DNA of 64,000 bases from Candidatus Electrothrix communis (GCA_030644725.1 CP130629.1:1233572-1297571); one strand, 5' to 3'; positions 28,052 to 37,399 are shown, counted from the stretch's first letter. Translations and numbers: made by a program. The notes: generated by a model not told the origin, from the letters alone.

Positions 28052-29620
28052 ATGAAAACTCTTGCCCAACTTTCCAGGCAACTTCCCGATCCTTCCGCTC
28101 TTCAGGAGCTAGCAGATCAACTGGAAAAAAAATATACTGTTCAGGACGCTCCTCAGCAGCCAACAATCCTTACTTTTTACGACAGCTTTGATTGGCGCCT
28201 CTATTCCGAAAACCTCCTCTGTTTTCAACAAAACAACAGGCTGTACCTGACTGACCTGGTCGGTCGTGAGCGTGTTCCCTCCTTACCGATCTCCGGGGAG
28301 CGCCTGGGATTTTTCCAGCTTTTGCCCAACTCAGCCCTGAAACGCAAACTCGCCCCTGTTCTGGAAATGCGTATCCTGCTTTTGCAAAGCAGCTTTTCTC
28401 AAACAACACGGCAGCTCCGCATCCTCAATAAGGATAAAAAGACCGTGGCTACGATTCTCCTCACTGAGCTTATTCCAGAAAACAATGAGCCGCTCTGTTC
28501 CGTGCAGCTGCACGAGGTACGCGGCTACGAAAAATGGTTTCAACGACTAGAGCGTGATCTGGAAAAATTCGGCACCCCCCAGCCCTGTACCAGAGAACAG
28601 GATCTGAAAACTGCGCTGGCCACCAAGGGACGTACGCCCCTGGACTACAGTTCAAAATTCTCGGTTACCCTGAAGCCGGATATGGATGCCCTGACAGCAA
28701 CCAAAACCATCTACCGCGACCTTTTGGCTATTATGCGGAAAAATGAACAGGGTATTCTTGATGATCTGGACAGTGAGTTTCTTCACGATTTCCGGGTGGC
28801 GATCCGCCGAACCCGATCCGGGCTCGATATGATCAAGAACGTGCTGGAACCAAAGATCAGCACCCGTTTTAAAGAAGAGTTTCGTTTTCTCGGCAAAATC
28901 ACCGGCCCGATGCGCGATCTGGATGTCTATCTGCTCATGGAGGATGATTACAAGGTAAGGTTACCGGATCATCTACAAAAGGGACTCAGTTATTTCTTCA
29001 CGGATCTGGTCAAACAGTGGAAAGATGAACAGCAAAAGCTGGCTCAGGCCTTGCAATCCTCTCGTTATCGAACGATCATCAAGGACTGGGAAAAATATCT
29101 GGACCATAAAGAGACGGTGCCTCGGAAAAAAAAGCAGGGAAAAGCACAACAATCGGTGACCATCGGCACGATGGCTAACAGCATTATTCAAAAGCGCTTT
29201 GAACGTGTTCTCCGTGATGGCCAGGCCATTGATAGCAACTCACCGGACGAGAGCCTGCACCGTCTCCGCATTCAAGGAAAAAAACTCCGCTACTGCTTGG
29301 AATTTTTCAGTTCCCTGTATTCCAAAAACGAGGTGAAACTTCTGATAAAGCAGCTCAAACTTCTCCAAAATAATCTCGGATTGTTCAACGACCTTTCAGT
29401 GCAGCAGGATATGCTCAACAACTACCTTGCCGGTCTTGAACCAGGATCAAGTAAGGTAAAAAAAATGGGTGCAGCCATTGGCGGCCTGTTGACCAACCTT
29501 TATCATGAGCAACAGCACGTCCGCACCGAATTTGAAGCCGCTTTTAACCAATTTTCCTCTCAGGAGAATGTCGCGCTGTATCGAAGTCTTTTTGCAGCAG
29601 AACAGAAGACGGACAAATAA
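28052..29620 (+). CDS. CHAD-domain protein
   Basis: 522 aa from ATG 28052. A longer frame from TTG 27983 lacks support. The N-terminal 200 residues resemble a degenerate CYTH-like beta domain. Residues about 235-515 are CHAD: the paired conserved histidine/arginine motifs HDFRVAIRRTRSGLDMIKNV and LHRLRIQGKKLRYCLEFFSS. CHAD proteins bind inorganic polyphosphate and target polyP granules. The gene is followed 32 bases later by a ParA-type ATPase, so the pair may position granules or another cargo. That link is inference. Confidence 0.8.
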   Translation: MKTLAQLSRQLPDPSALQELADQLEKKYTVQDAPQQPTILTFYDSFDWRLYSENLLCFQQNNRLYLTDLVGRERVPSLPISGERLGFFQLLPNSALKRKLAPVLEMRILLLQSSFSQTTRQLRILNKDKKTVATILLTELIPENNEPLCSVQLHEVRGYEKWFQRLERDLEKFGTPQPCTREQDLKTALATKGRTPLDYSSKFSVTLKPDMDALTATKTIYRDLLAIMRKNEQGILDDLDSEFLHDFRVAIRRTRSGLDMIKNVLEPKISTRFKEEFRFLGKITGPMRDLDVYLLMEDDYKVRLPDHLQKGLSYFFTDLVKQWKDEQQKLAQALQSSRYRTIIKDWEKYLDHKETVPRKKKQGKAQQSVTIGTMANSIIQKRFERVLRDGQAIDSNSPDESLHRLRIQGKKLRYCLEFFSSLYSKNEVKLLIKQLKLLQNNLGLFNDLSVQQDMLNNYLAGLEPGSSKVKKMGAAIGGLLTNLYHEQQHVRTEFEAAFNQFSSQENVALYRSLFAAEQKTDK

Positions 29621-29652
29621 CTTTTTCCTTCCCCATCGTTTGAGGAGCTCCC

Positions 29653-30393
29653 ATGGCAATTATTGCTGTTTACAATATTAAAGGCGGTGTCGGCAAGACC
29701 GCCACCTCTGTTAACCTCTCCTATATGTCGGCTGCGACCGGCAATAATACCCTGCTCTGTGATCTTGATCCCCAGGGATCATCCAGCTATTATTTCCGGG
29801 TGAAATCGAAAAAAAAATTCTCTGCTGATCACTTCCTAGAGGGCGGCAGCAGTCTGGAACGGAGCATTCGCGGTACAGATTACCAGCATCTGGATATTCT
29901 GCCAGCAGATTTTTCCTATCGCAATCTGGATATTGCTCTCAACCATATGAAAAAGTCGAGAAAACGCCTGGGCCGGGTTCTTGACCCGTTGACCGCTGAA
30001 TACCGACATGTCTTTCTTGATTGCCCGCCCAATATCACCCTGCTTTCGGAAAATATCTTCTACGCAGCAGATATGATCCTGATCCCCTTCATCCCCACGA
30101 CCCTGTCCATGCTTTCTTTTACCAAGCTTCTGGAATTTTTTAAAGAAAGTGGGATTGATCGGCGCAAGCTCTTTGTTGTCTTTTCCATGGTTGAGCAAAA
30201 AAAGAAGATCCACCAGGAAATGATGGAGCATTTCAAGGGAAGGAAGCGCATTCTCAATACCTTTATTCCCTATGTAACCGATATTGAAAAGATGGGGATA
30301 TACCGCCAGCCGGTACCGGCGTATCAGCCCAACTCAAAGGCCGGACAAACCTATGCCGAGCTTTGGCGGGAGATTGAAGAAGAGCTGCCCTAG
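29653..30393 (+). CDS. ParA-family ATPase
   Basis: 246 aa. The deviant Walker A KGGVGKTATSVNLSYMS (with signature lysine) is at residues about 9-25, switch I-like LLCDLDPQGSSSYY follows, and VFLDCPPNITLLSENIFYAAD is the Walker B region. There is no N-terminal DNA-binding domain and no parB nearby, so it is not a chromosome partition pair but an orphan positioning ATPase. It sits directly after a CHAD gene, GAGGAG precedes the ATG, and a weak hairpin follows the stop. Confidence 0.85.
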   Translation: MAIIAVYNIKGGVGKTATSVNLSYMSAATGNNTLLCDLDPQGSSSYYFRVKSKKKFSADHFLEGGSSLERSIRGTDYQHLDILPADFSYRNLDIALNHMKKSRKRLGRVLDPLTAEYRHVFLDCPPNITLLSENIFYAADMILIPFIPTTLSMLSFTKLLEFFKESGIDRRKLFVVFSMVEQKKKIHQEMMEHFKGRKRILNTFIPYVTDIEKMGIYRQPVPAYQPNSKAGQTYAELWREIEEELP

Positions 30394-30408
30394 GGGATAA
30401 ATGATTTT

Positions 30409-30442
30409 CCCGGTGATTTATCACGGGGAGGGCTCCCTTTTA
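30409..30442 (+). terminator. possible weak terminator after parA
   Basis: CCCGGTGAT pairs with ATCACGGGG with one mismatch, then GGGAG/CTCCC and a short TTTT. The stem is imperfect and the T run short. Confidence 0.35.
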
Positions 30443-30498
30443 TCATAATTACCGACTGGTGTAGGGTGATAAATGAAGGCTACCGAAGTTACTTACGA

Positions 30499-31200
30499 TC
30501 AACTCCTCCGAAACCACGAAGTAACCCGCGCGAAGAGTCCCTCAGATGATTTTTTCTTTTTGCCGCCGGTGATCTCTTCAAGACAGTCGACCGCATAATT
30601 GCGGTCGACGTGCAGGTATTTACCGCGCAGGCTGTTTTTCTCAGAAAGCTGATCAATAAAGTCCTGCTCGTGTTTGCAGTGCATACAGGTCACAGACTCT
30701 GCAAATGGCCTTGTCATCATTCCCACAGCACCCGGCACCGCACTCATCTTCATCTCTTCCTCAAAGGCATCTGCCAGACCGTTGGGGAAACTCGCTACAT
30801 AGAAGGGTACCCCCTCCCCCTTCGGCTTTCCCCAACCCATCCCTTCAGGAACCAGGCCCGACTGCCCCTCATGGTACATATCCAGATACAACACATGGCC
30901 ATGCTTGCTTTTCTTACAGGCAAGCTCATATTTATCGACCATATGACCATCCGGCCCTATGCCGACATTGCCAACACGATGAAAATCAAAGGGTTCCTTG
31001 CACTGGCAACGAAGACAGGCAAGGTACTCCAGCTGACCTAACTGATCATCCACGGGAATAGGGTTGCTCTTACTGTACCCAAAAGGACCCTGCGCATGAG
31101 GTATCGTGTCAACCCTTGGCCCCTTGCCTAAGCTCAACATCACATGAAGATCCTGACCATTGATCTCTTCAGCTTGTGCTCTTTCATCCCAAACAGACAT
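30499..31200 (-). CDS. hypothetical protein with two Cys-pair zinc-ribbon-like motifs
   Basis: 233 aa, no signal peptide. It has CLRCQC near residue 63 and CMHCKHE near residue 172, possibly one bipartite zinc site. Between them is a G/P-rich region (GMGWGKPKGEG). The C-terminus is basic (GGKKKKSSEGLFARV...WFRRS). I do not recognise the family. It reads convergently with parA, and the IS copy at 31406 lies about 200 bases upstream of its start, so its promoter is retained between 31201 and 31405. Confidence 0.6.
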   Translation of the reverse strand: MSVWDERAQAEEINGQDLHVMLSLGKGPRVDTIPHAQGPFGYSKSNPIPVDDQLGQLEYLACLRCQCKEPFDFHRVGNVGIGPDGHMVDKYELACKKSKHGHVLYLDMYHEGQSGLVPEGMGWGKPKGEGVPFYVASFPNGLADAFEEEMKMSAVPGAVGMMTRPFAESVTCMHCKHEQDFIDQLSEKNSLRGKYLHVDRNYAVDCLEEITGGKKKKSSEGLFARVTSWFRRS

Positions 31201-31405
31201 TCTCTCTCCCCCCTTTTTAGCGAAAAAAAAATGTGTCCCCGCCCAGGCTCGACCAGCTTTTTGAGCGGCACCACAGCACGTACGTTTTCGACAATTGCGG
31301 ATAAAACACTATTAATTTGTATCAAGGCAAAGAAGAGACCGCAAGTTTTTTTCGTGAAAACAGAGAGATGATAATAGTTCACATTCTTCCGACGATGAAG
31401 TTTTG

Positions 31406-32820
31406 CAACCTGTGCGGTTAGCCATTTTTTAGTCTAAGCAGCCAGTTTAAAATCAATATCCTTTTCCTCAAACCACTTTCTGTATTCATTATTTTGCTTA
31501 AGGGCAGTAATCGTAGCCAAGGCCACTGTTCCCTTTTTGGTCCAGCTCATCCCATTATGTTTTTGTCGTTCTGACACAATCAGATCATTCGCCTTTTCAC
31601 CGACAGCACTCGAATTACAAAGTCCGAGTTCTTTTCGGGCAGCATAGCAGGGGATATAAGGTCGGTTCCTTTCCAGGAATAAAAATTTATAATTGCTGTA
31701 TTCAGGACTGTATGACCATCAGTAAAAAACTGGAATCGTTTCCCGGAAAGACCGTTAGCAAGTAAAAAAGACATTATAATAGGAAGAAGAGAGGTTATGG
31801 GCGCTCCGTTTAAGACATATTTTGTCCCGTTGTGAGAAAGACGAGCGATTGTGTTATGTGCGTATTTCCTTGTATGCGCGGTTCTTTTCTGCCCCGGAAT
31901 TCTGTTATCTTCCTGTCTTTTTACATTAACATCATCCACCGCTATGTTGATTGTTTCAGAAGGATCCTCGTAGCCTATCGGATTATCTATGTAACCATCA
32001 GAAAAGCCACATACTTCTGTACAAAGAGAGACTGCGTCGTCAATCTTCTCCTGATCCAGAAAAACAGGGACTGATTGAGTATACTCTGGATTCTCTTCTT
32101 GATATATCCCGGTCTCTTCAAAGCCATGCCGGGATAATATTTGTTCGGATTTTTTTGTTATATGCTCAAGCAGGGCAGTTCCTTCCCGCTCTGTAGCTTC
32201 ATGAAGTGTACGGGATGGGGTGCCGTCTTTTTCCTGGTACCGGATGCGATTGATTAATCGTGTTGTTTTTCTGTATGATTCTTCCGTATCACCGTAACTC
32301 AAAGCTATTTCTTTGAAACCTGTGGTTCGGTAATACTCTTTCCCATGCAGGCACGAAAAAACATCTTGACCGGTGTTGTATCGCACGTCGGCACCCTTCA
32401 GGATACTATGGGTAAAGAATGTAAATCGTCCGACTTCCCCATCAACTTTGTATGGACAACTGTTTTGAATTACTTGTTCTCCTGCTTCACTCATCTCACC
32501 AGCTTTTTTTTTGAGACACCCCGGTAAGGTGCTCGGATAAAGCAGACCGTATTGTCGGATATGCGGTTTGCAAAATGGTTTTCTCGCACTTGTCTATACT
32601 TACAGCATCTTTATCACTGATCACCATACTAAAACTTCCATCCTGCTGCTCTGTCGGGATATCGTTAATGGATTCGTTACACTCTACAAGTTCAACGCTT
32701 ACTTTAACTTTATATCGAGTCATTCTGATCCCTCCACATGAAATATGAGTCTATCCTTCTATAATATTAATCGCATGTCACGCGTGAGGGTAGTGAAAAT
32801 TAATCTAACCGCACAGGTCG
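31406..32820 (-). mobile_element. insertion sequence copy 1, internally deleted (ISLre2/ISKra4-like)
   Basis: 1415 bp with terminal inverted repeats CAACCTGTGCGGTTAG and CGACCTGTGCGGTTAG (15/16). It matches copy 2 (47919-49556) almost perfectly but lacks 226 bp. The deletion joins the two CTTTCCAGG direct repeats that bracket the segment in copy 2 (48182 and 48408). No target duplication is seen (left GAAGTTTTG, right ACCACTCAAT), unlike copy 2. Its right end lies 5 bases from the uvrD-like stop codon. Family assignment is tentative: DDE-type transposase, with the copy 2 duplication of 8-9 bp favouring ISLre2-like. Confidence 0.9.
31434..32723 (-). pseudogene. transposase remnant of IS copy 1
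   Basis: The N-terminal piece (32496-32723, MTRYKVKVSVELVECNES...) goes out of frame where copy 1 has nine T residues (plus strand, about 32504-32512) against eight in copy 2. The central piece (to 31580) is read correctly through CGFSDGYIDNPIGYEDPSE and FTDGHTVLNTAIINFYSW. The 226-bp deletion then shifts the frame again, and the segment with DWYHLGKKCGELL is missing. It cannot make active transposase. Confidence 0.85.
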
Positions 32821-32825
32821 ACCAC

Positions 32826-35057
32826 TCAATCCATCACTTCCAGCTTGGCATAATCCAGATGAAGGAGCTTATCCCCGTGCCGGTCAAAGCGAACCTCAAC
32901 CCGGCGAGGAGCAGGAATCTCTTTGACCTTGCCAATCCCAAAAAAAGGATGACGCACAGCCATACCCTTACAGAATTCGATACGAGCAGATTGCATGGCT
33001 GCTTTTTTTAGAGTGGGTGGTTCTGGAACAACGCCCTCTGTATTGCTGCGATACGAGGCAATGTTTCCCCCTGCTGCAGTAGGGGTGGGATTTTCATTGA
33101 CATACAAGCCCGGATTGATCTCCCGAAGAAAGGGCGACATAACCACATTAAGGAATTTCCGATCCGGGGTCATGATGGTCCTGGGATAAGTGAGAAAGAG
33201 CTGCTTCTTAGCTCTAGTTGCTGCCACATAGAGCAGCCGCCGCTCCTCTTCCCATTGCTCGCCGCCGGGCACGGTTTTTTGATGGGGAAACCGCCCCTCA
33301 GATAATCCAATAACAAAGACCGCATCCCATTCCAGGCCCTTGGCCGAGTGGATGGTGGAAAGGATCAATTTCTCCGGTGCTGTTTCCACGGTGCTGGGCG
33401 CAGGATCAGGCGGATCCAGGGCCGTATCATCAACAAAGGACTGAAGATCGCCGTAGCCACCGATCAGGGCCTTGAGCTGCTCAAGATCACGCCGCCGTTT
33501 CGGGTAATCATCATGATAAATCCGCTCAAAGATGGGCTCATAATACTCCATGACCAGATCAAAAACACCTGATGGGGTCAGTTCACGGCGATCCATAGCA
33601 GCCAGGGCCTCGGCCAAGCGCTGAAGGGGCTCCTTCCACTTGGCACCGGTCTTATATTCAGCTAGGGCTTTAATCGGCTTATCCTCGGCCATGACCGTCT
33701 CAAGAATCTTTTGGGACGTCTTGGGGCCGACCTTGTCCAATTGCAGGAGAAGTCGGTTCCAGGAGAGATTATCCCAGGGATTAATCAGCACCCGCAAAAA
33801 GGAGAGCGCATCCTTGATATGGGCAGCCTCGGTGAGCTTCATCCCGCCACGCTTTTCAAACTCCAACGAATGGGCGGCCAGCTCCATTTCTAGCTTATAG
33901 GAATGAAAGCCGGAGCGAAACAGGACCGCTATCTCCTTGCCAGCCGTGCCTGCTTGCAGCAAATCATTGACCTTATCCACAATGAAGCGGGCCTCGCTGG
34001 CCTCGTTGCGGGCAGAGTAAACAACCGGCTTGACCCCGCCCTCAATTTCACTGAACAGCTCCTTGGTATATTTTTCCTCAGCCTGGTCAATAATGGCATT
34101 GGTCAGGGCCAAGACAGGCTGGACCGAGCGGTAATTCTGCTCCAGCTTGATGATCTCGGCACCAGGAAACTGCTCAGGAAAACGCATGATATTATAAAAA
34201 TCCGCACCACGAAAACTGTAGATGGACTGGGCATCATCACCAACCACCATCACGTTATCATGGCCATGAGCCAGCAGCCGGACGATCTGGGCCTGTATCA
34301 GGTTGGTGTCCTGGTATTCATCCACCAGGATGTAACGGAACTGGGAGGAGATTTCGGTGCGGGCCAGAGCTGATTCACCGAGTAGACGCTGCCAATTAAC
34401 TAGCAGATCATCATAATCCATCAGGGCGTTATTCAGCTTAAACGCAACGTATTCTTTCTGTATTTTAACGATATCCTGAGCAAACTCGACAAGATGGGGT
34501 TGGGTCTCAAAGATCAGATCTTCCAGCTCAAAGGACTTATTAATTGCCCCGGAAAGAAGATTAAGAATAACCCGCTTGGTGGGAAAGCGCTTGCCAGCCC
34601 CGGCAAGGCCAAGGGAGTTGCGGAGCAGGTTGACAATCCCCTCGGCATCGCCCCGGTCAATAATGGTGAATCCACCACCAAAGCCCAGATGGTGCCCATG
34701 TCTGCGCAACAGCATATTGGCGGTAGCATGAAAAGTGCCGCCCACAACCCGGCTGCAGGATTGGCCCGATATACGGGCAGCCCGATGAAGCATTTCCTGG
34801 GCTGATCGGCGAGTAAAAGTCAGCAGGAGAATGGATTCCGGGGGCACGTCCTGGTCCAGCAGCCAGGCCATGCGATGCACCAGGGTTCGGGTCTTGCCAC
34901 TGCCTGCTCCGGCAATCACCAGCACCGGTCCGTCCCCATGGGTGACCGCCTTGCGCTGGGAAGGATTTAGGCCTTCCATGTTCACGGCACCCTGCCCTTC
35001 CAGCCTTTCCGAGCTCTCCGGCTTTGCCGGATGAGTAAAAAATATGTTCTGTTCCAT
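32826..35057 (-). CDS. UvrD/PcrA/Rep-family 3'-5' DNA helicase
   Basis: 743 aa from ATG 35057. A longer frame from TTG 35093 is less likely. SF1A motifs: LNPSQRKAV (Q), VIAGAGSGKTRTLVHRMAWLL (I), LTFTRRSAQEM (Ia), YILVDEYQDTN (II), VVGDDAQSIYSFRGAD (III), IKLEQNYRS (IV), STIHSAKGLEWDAVFVIGLSEG (V) and LLYVAATRAKKQLFL (VI). The C-terminal VRHPFFGIGKVKEI is the Tudor-like PcrA/UvrD tail. It unwinds DNA in repair or replication restart. The stop codon is only 5 bases from the IS, but the coding sequence appears complete. Confidence 0.9.
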   Translation of the reverse strand: MEQNIFFTHPAKPESSERLEGQGAVNMEGLNPSQRKAVTHGDGPVLVIAGAGSGKTRTLVHRMAWLLDQDVPPESILLLTFTRRSAQEMLHRAARISGQSCSRVVGGTFHATANMLLRRHGHHLGFGGGFTIIDRGDAEGIVNLLRNSLGLAGAGKRFPTKRVILNLLSGAINKSFELEDLIFETQPHLVEFAQDIVKIQKEYVAFKLNNALMDYDDLLVNWQRLLGESALARTEISSQFRYILVDEYQDTNLIQAQIVRLLAHGHDNVMVVGDDAQSIYSFRGADFYNIMRFPEQFPGAEIIKLEQNYRSVQPVLALTNAIIDQAEEKYTKELFSEIEGGVKPVVYSARNEASEARFIVDKVNDLLQAGTAGKEIAVLFRSGFHSYKLEMELAAHSLEFEKRGGMKLTEAAHIKDALSFLRVLINPWDNLSWNRLLLQLDKVGPKTSQKILETVMAEDKPIKALAEYKTGAKWKEPLQRLAEALAAMDRRELTPSGVFDLVMEYYEPIFERIYHDDYPKRRRDLEQLKALIGGYGDLQSFVDDTALDPPDPAPSTVETAPEKLILSTIHSAKGLEWDAVFVIGLSEGRFPHQKTVPGGEQWEEERRLLYVAATRAKKQLFLTYPRTIMTPDRKFLNVVMSPFLREINPGLYVNENPTPTAAGGNIASYRSNTEGVVPEPPTLKKAAMQSARIEFCKGMAVRHPFFGIGKVKEIPAPRRVEVRFDRHGDKLLHLDYAKLEVMD

Positions 35058-35268
35058 AGGCCGTTTTTTACCATAACACCCCGGCCACTGCAATGAATGT
35101 TGACAGCCCTTGCATCTCAGATTAAATTTCTCCCAAGATCTCTATAAATCGACAGGTACATTGCACGGGCTTGGCCTGCGGAATCGGCAGACTGCTCTGC
35201 CCGGTGCGGCTACCCGGCTGCGCTGCCTGCGAACTTCCCCAACAGCAAAAAGAAGCGAAGAAAAAGCT

Positions 35269-35661
35269 ATGAATTCCATGAATGATGTGTTTACAGATGA
35301 AGCGTTGCAGGAACTTTTCCCGTCACAGCGTGCGAATGATTTTTTCGAGGCACTGTTCGGTGATGCGGACGAAGGTGCTTATGATATATCCCTAAGCTTT
35401 CAGGGATATAACGAGCAAAGCAAGACTCTGCATTTCAATCTGGACCTGCACGAGCGACCGGGTTGCTGTCTGGCCTGTAATCTGACCAGCGGTCTGCCGG
35501 ATGTCTTTTCCCGCCATAAAGTGATCAATATTGAAGGACTGGTCACGGATGTGGAAAAAAAGCTGGACGGCAAGGCCAAATGCGGGGCCTGGAAACTGGG
35601 CAGGACCCAACAGCCAGAAAAAAGCCTGCACAGCATTCCCTTACAGATTGATCTGGCCTGA
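35269..35661 (+). CDS. conserved hypothetical protein (family often mislabelled pancreas/duodenum homeobox)
   Basis: 130 aa from ATG 35269, chosen over a longer frame because the upstream part (from 35110) looks non-coding. It begins NSMNDVFTDEALQELFP, continues ANDFFEALFGDADEGAYDIS and contains RPGCCLACNLTSGLPDVFSR. This matches, from memory, a family found in Desulfobulbales and Geobacter relatives that databases sometimes call pancreas/duodenum homeobox protein 1, which is a mislabel. No membrane segment. The function is unknown. It is divergent from the helicase gene. Confidence 0.65.
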   Translation: MNSMNDVFTDEALQELFPSQRANDFFEALFGDADEGAYDISLSFQGYNEQSKTLHFNLDLHERPGCCLACNLTSGLPDVFSRHKVINIEGLVTDVEKKLDGKAKCGAWKLGRTQQPEKSLHSIPLQIDLA

Positions 35662-35689
35662 GCAGTCCTCAAACGGCGCGTTCAGTCTG

Positions 35690-35725
35690 CGGTGTAGGGT
35701 GATCGCAAGGATCCGCCCTACACCG
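35690..35725. repeat. REP-like palindrome
   Basis: CGGTGTAGGG at 35690 pairs perfectly with CCCTACACCG at 35716, around a GC-rich loop. The left arm (GGTGTAGGGTGA) recurs near 30456, again between genes, so this may be one of a dispersed palindromic family. It could also act as a stem-loop after the 35269 gene. Confidence 0.55.
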
Positions 35726-35801
35726 CGCACCCCGCCAAAGCCGCATCCCGACCTTTCCCCTCCGGGAGGTCCAGGAAGGCATGCCACGCAAAGGAGACGT
35801 C

Positions 35802-36569
35802 ATGATCAGCAGACGATTATCCCTGCACCTTCTTTTCATCCTCTTCTTTTTCACATCCTCTGATGCAAGCAATGCTGTCGCACAGCCAAGAGGAGCAGTC
35901 CCAACCTTTTCCCTGGGAACAGGAGCCGTTTTTTCAACATCCCTCTACCAAGGGGCAGACAACAATGTCATCGCGATTCCGCTGATCATGTTTTCTGGAG
36001 AACAATTTTTCATCAGAGGAACTGGGGCAGGAGTGCATGTTTATCAGGATGAACGTCTCTCGGTTGACCTGCTGGGGAAATATCGTTTTGAGGCCTATGA
36101 GGAAGGAGACAGCGCATTATTGATTGGGATGAAGGATAGGGACAGCACCGTAGAAACAGGTTTGGCAGCCCAGTGGCGCTTTGAGCAGGCTACCCTCTCC
36201 TGCCAAGTTTTTACGGACCTGCTCAATAAACACGGCGGGCAAGAGATCAATCTTAGAATCAAGAAACCCTTTCGCTGGCGCATGCTCTTTGTTACGCCGT
36301 ATCTTGGAATTTCCCTACAGAGTGATGCCTTTTCAAATTATTATTATGGGGTTGACACCTCAGAGGCCATTGCCGGGCGGCCGGAATACGATCTTGGCTG
36401 GACCGCCAATTGGCAGGCAGGGCTTGCGCTTCGGATCGGCCTGACCCAAAACATCATGATCAGCACCCTGTTCGGTCTGGAGCTCCTTGATCAAGAGATT
36501 ACTGATAGCCCCATCGTTGATCAGGATGCGCTGCTCTTCGGCTTGATCGGGATTGTCTTTGGGCTTTAG
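35802..36569 (+). CDS. MipA/OmpV-family outer-membrane protein
   Basis: 255 aa from ATG 35802, which has AAGGAGA six bases upstream. An in-frame ATG at 35781 lacks this. The signal peptide is SRRLSLHLLFILFFFTSSDA followed by a likely cleavage near SNAVAQ. The mature part alternates polar and aromatic residues in short strands (FSLGTGAVFSTSLYQG, LGKYRFEAYEEGD, YLGISLQSDAFSNYYYG) and ends in a hydrophobic GLIGIVFGL, typical of a beta-barrel. MipA relatives scaffold murein enzymes or act as porins, and the role here is unknown. Confidence 0.8.
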   Translation: MISRRLSLHLLFILFFFTSSDASNAVAQPRGAVPTFSLGTGAVFSTSLYQGADNNVIAIPLIMFSGEQFFIRGTGAGVHVYQDERLSVDLLGKYRFEAYEEGDSALLIGMKDRDSTVETGLAAQWRFEQATLSCQVFTDLLNKHGGQEINLRIKKPFRWRMLFVTPYLGISLQSDAFSNYYYGVDTSEAIAGRPEYDLGWTANWQAGLALRIGLTQNIMISTLFGLELLDQEITDSPIVDQDALLFGLIGIVFGL

Positions 36570-36697
36570 GGGTTGTTCTACCGTCCTTATTTCCCGACGT
36601 CATGCCCTGTCACTATGAATCAACTGCTGCCAAACAGAAATATGTCGTCACAGAAATTGAATATTACTTTTCTTATAACGAATAGACTTCTCAATAC

Positions 36698-37129
36698 TTA
36701 AAGCCAGATATGGTAAACGTACTCTGCCCCATCAATATGGTAACCATTTTTTTCATACAACTGACAAGCGGCCTTATTGCAGTCCTGTGTCGCAATTGTT
36801 ATTTTATCGCACCCAGCTTCATATAAATAATATTCAGCGGCAGTTAACAAGAAAGACCCGACACTTCGCCTTCTATAACATTTATCAACGGCAATAATCC
36901 CTATTTTCCCAACTCCGTGAGATTTATCAAAGGTTATCAGTCCGGCTAGTTTATTATCGATCTCATATATCAAAACTCCTGCTGCGATCTCCTTTTTTAC
37001 TGAATTAACAATCCATTTTTTATATAAATCATTAAATTTAATTTCATCAATATTTTCATCTAATTTAAAACGCGAATAGATACCGCTCTCAATTGCCAAA
37101 TCAATCATCTTGTCAGTCGGATATGGCAT
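36698..37129 (-). CDS. GNAT N-acetyltransferase, WecD-like C-terminal half
   Basis: 143 aa. The GNAT core is visible: GVLIYEIDNKLAGLITF, VGKIGIIAVDKCYRRRSVGSFLL (acetyl-CoA loop) and AACQLYEKNGYHIDG. ESGIYSRFKLDEN and YKKWIVNSV match the middle of WecD (dTDP-fucosamine acetyltransferase). The ATG at 37129 has no convincing ribosome-binding site. The upstream gene is in the same frame, separated only by TGA-TAA and six codons, so this is probably the second half of a once-continuous gene. WecD makes a sugar for enterobacterial common antigen. A related amino-sugar is likely here. Confidence 0.7.
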   Translation of the reverse strand: MPYPTDKMIDLAIESGIYSRFKLDENIDEIKFNDLYKKWIVNSVKKEIAAGVLIYEIDNKLAGLITFDKSHGVGKIGIIAVDKCYRRRSVGSFLLTAAEYYLYEAGCDKITIATQDCNKAACQLYEKNGYHIDGAEYVYHIWL

Positions 37130-37150
37130 TTCATATTTTTTATTTTGTTA

Positions 37151-37399
37151 TCAATAAGGTACGGTGGAACTATTTTTTTCATATCTTATTTTTTCATGTA
37201 TATATTTCATATCAACATGTTGAAAGAAATATGTGATCCTCTTAGAGACGAAGATATATACTAATCGATAATTTTCCTTTTTCAATCCCGTCAATATTGC
37301 AGCAAGCTCTTCTCTTGGAAGAATTTCTCTGTTGATCTGAGCCACGTTAAATTCAAAAAAATCACTGTCCCATCCAACAAGGAAATCAGTATGTTTCAT
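37151..37399 (-). CDS. WecD-like acetyltransferase, N-terminal half (split gene)
   Basis: 82 aa. VGWDSDFFEFNVAQI and LKKENYRLVYIFV resemble the N-terminal domain that precedes the GNAT fold in WecD. The frame ends TGA-TAA, then continues in the same frame into the 36698-37129 gene. The start overlaps the GT2 stop by 4 bases (ATGA), a normal operon junction. Alone it lacks a catalytic core. It could be a broken gene or a genuine two-chain enzyme. Confidence 0.6.
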   Translation of the reverse strand: MKHTDFLVGWDSDFFEFNVAQINREILPREELAAILTGLKKENYRLVYIFVSKRITYFFQHVDMKYIHEKIRYEKNSSTVPY

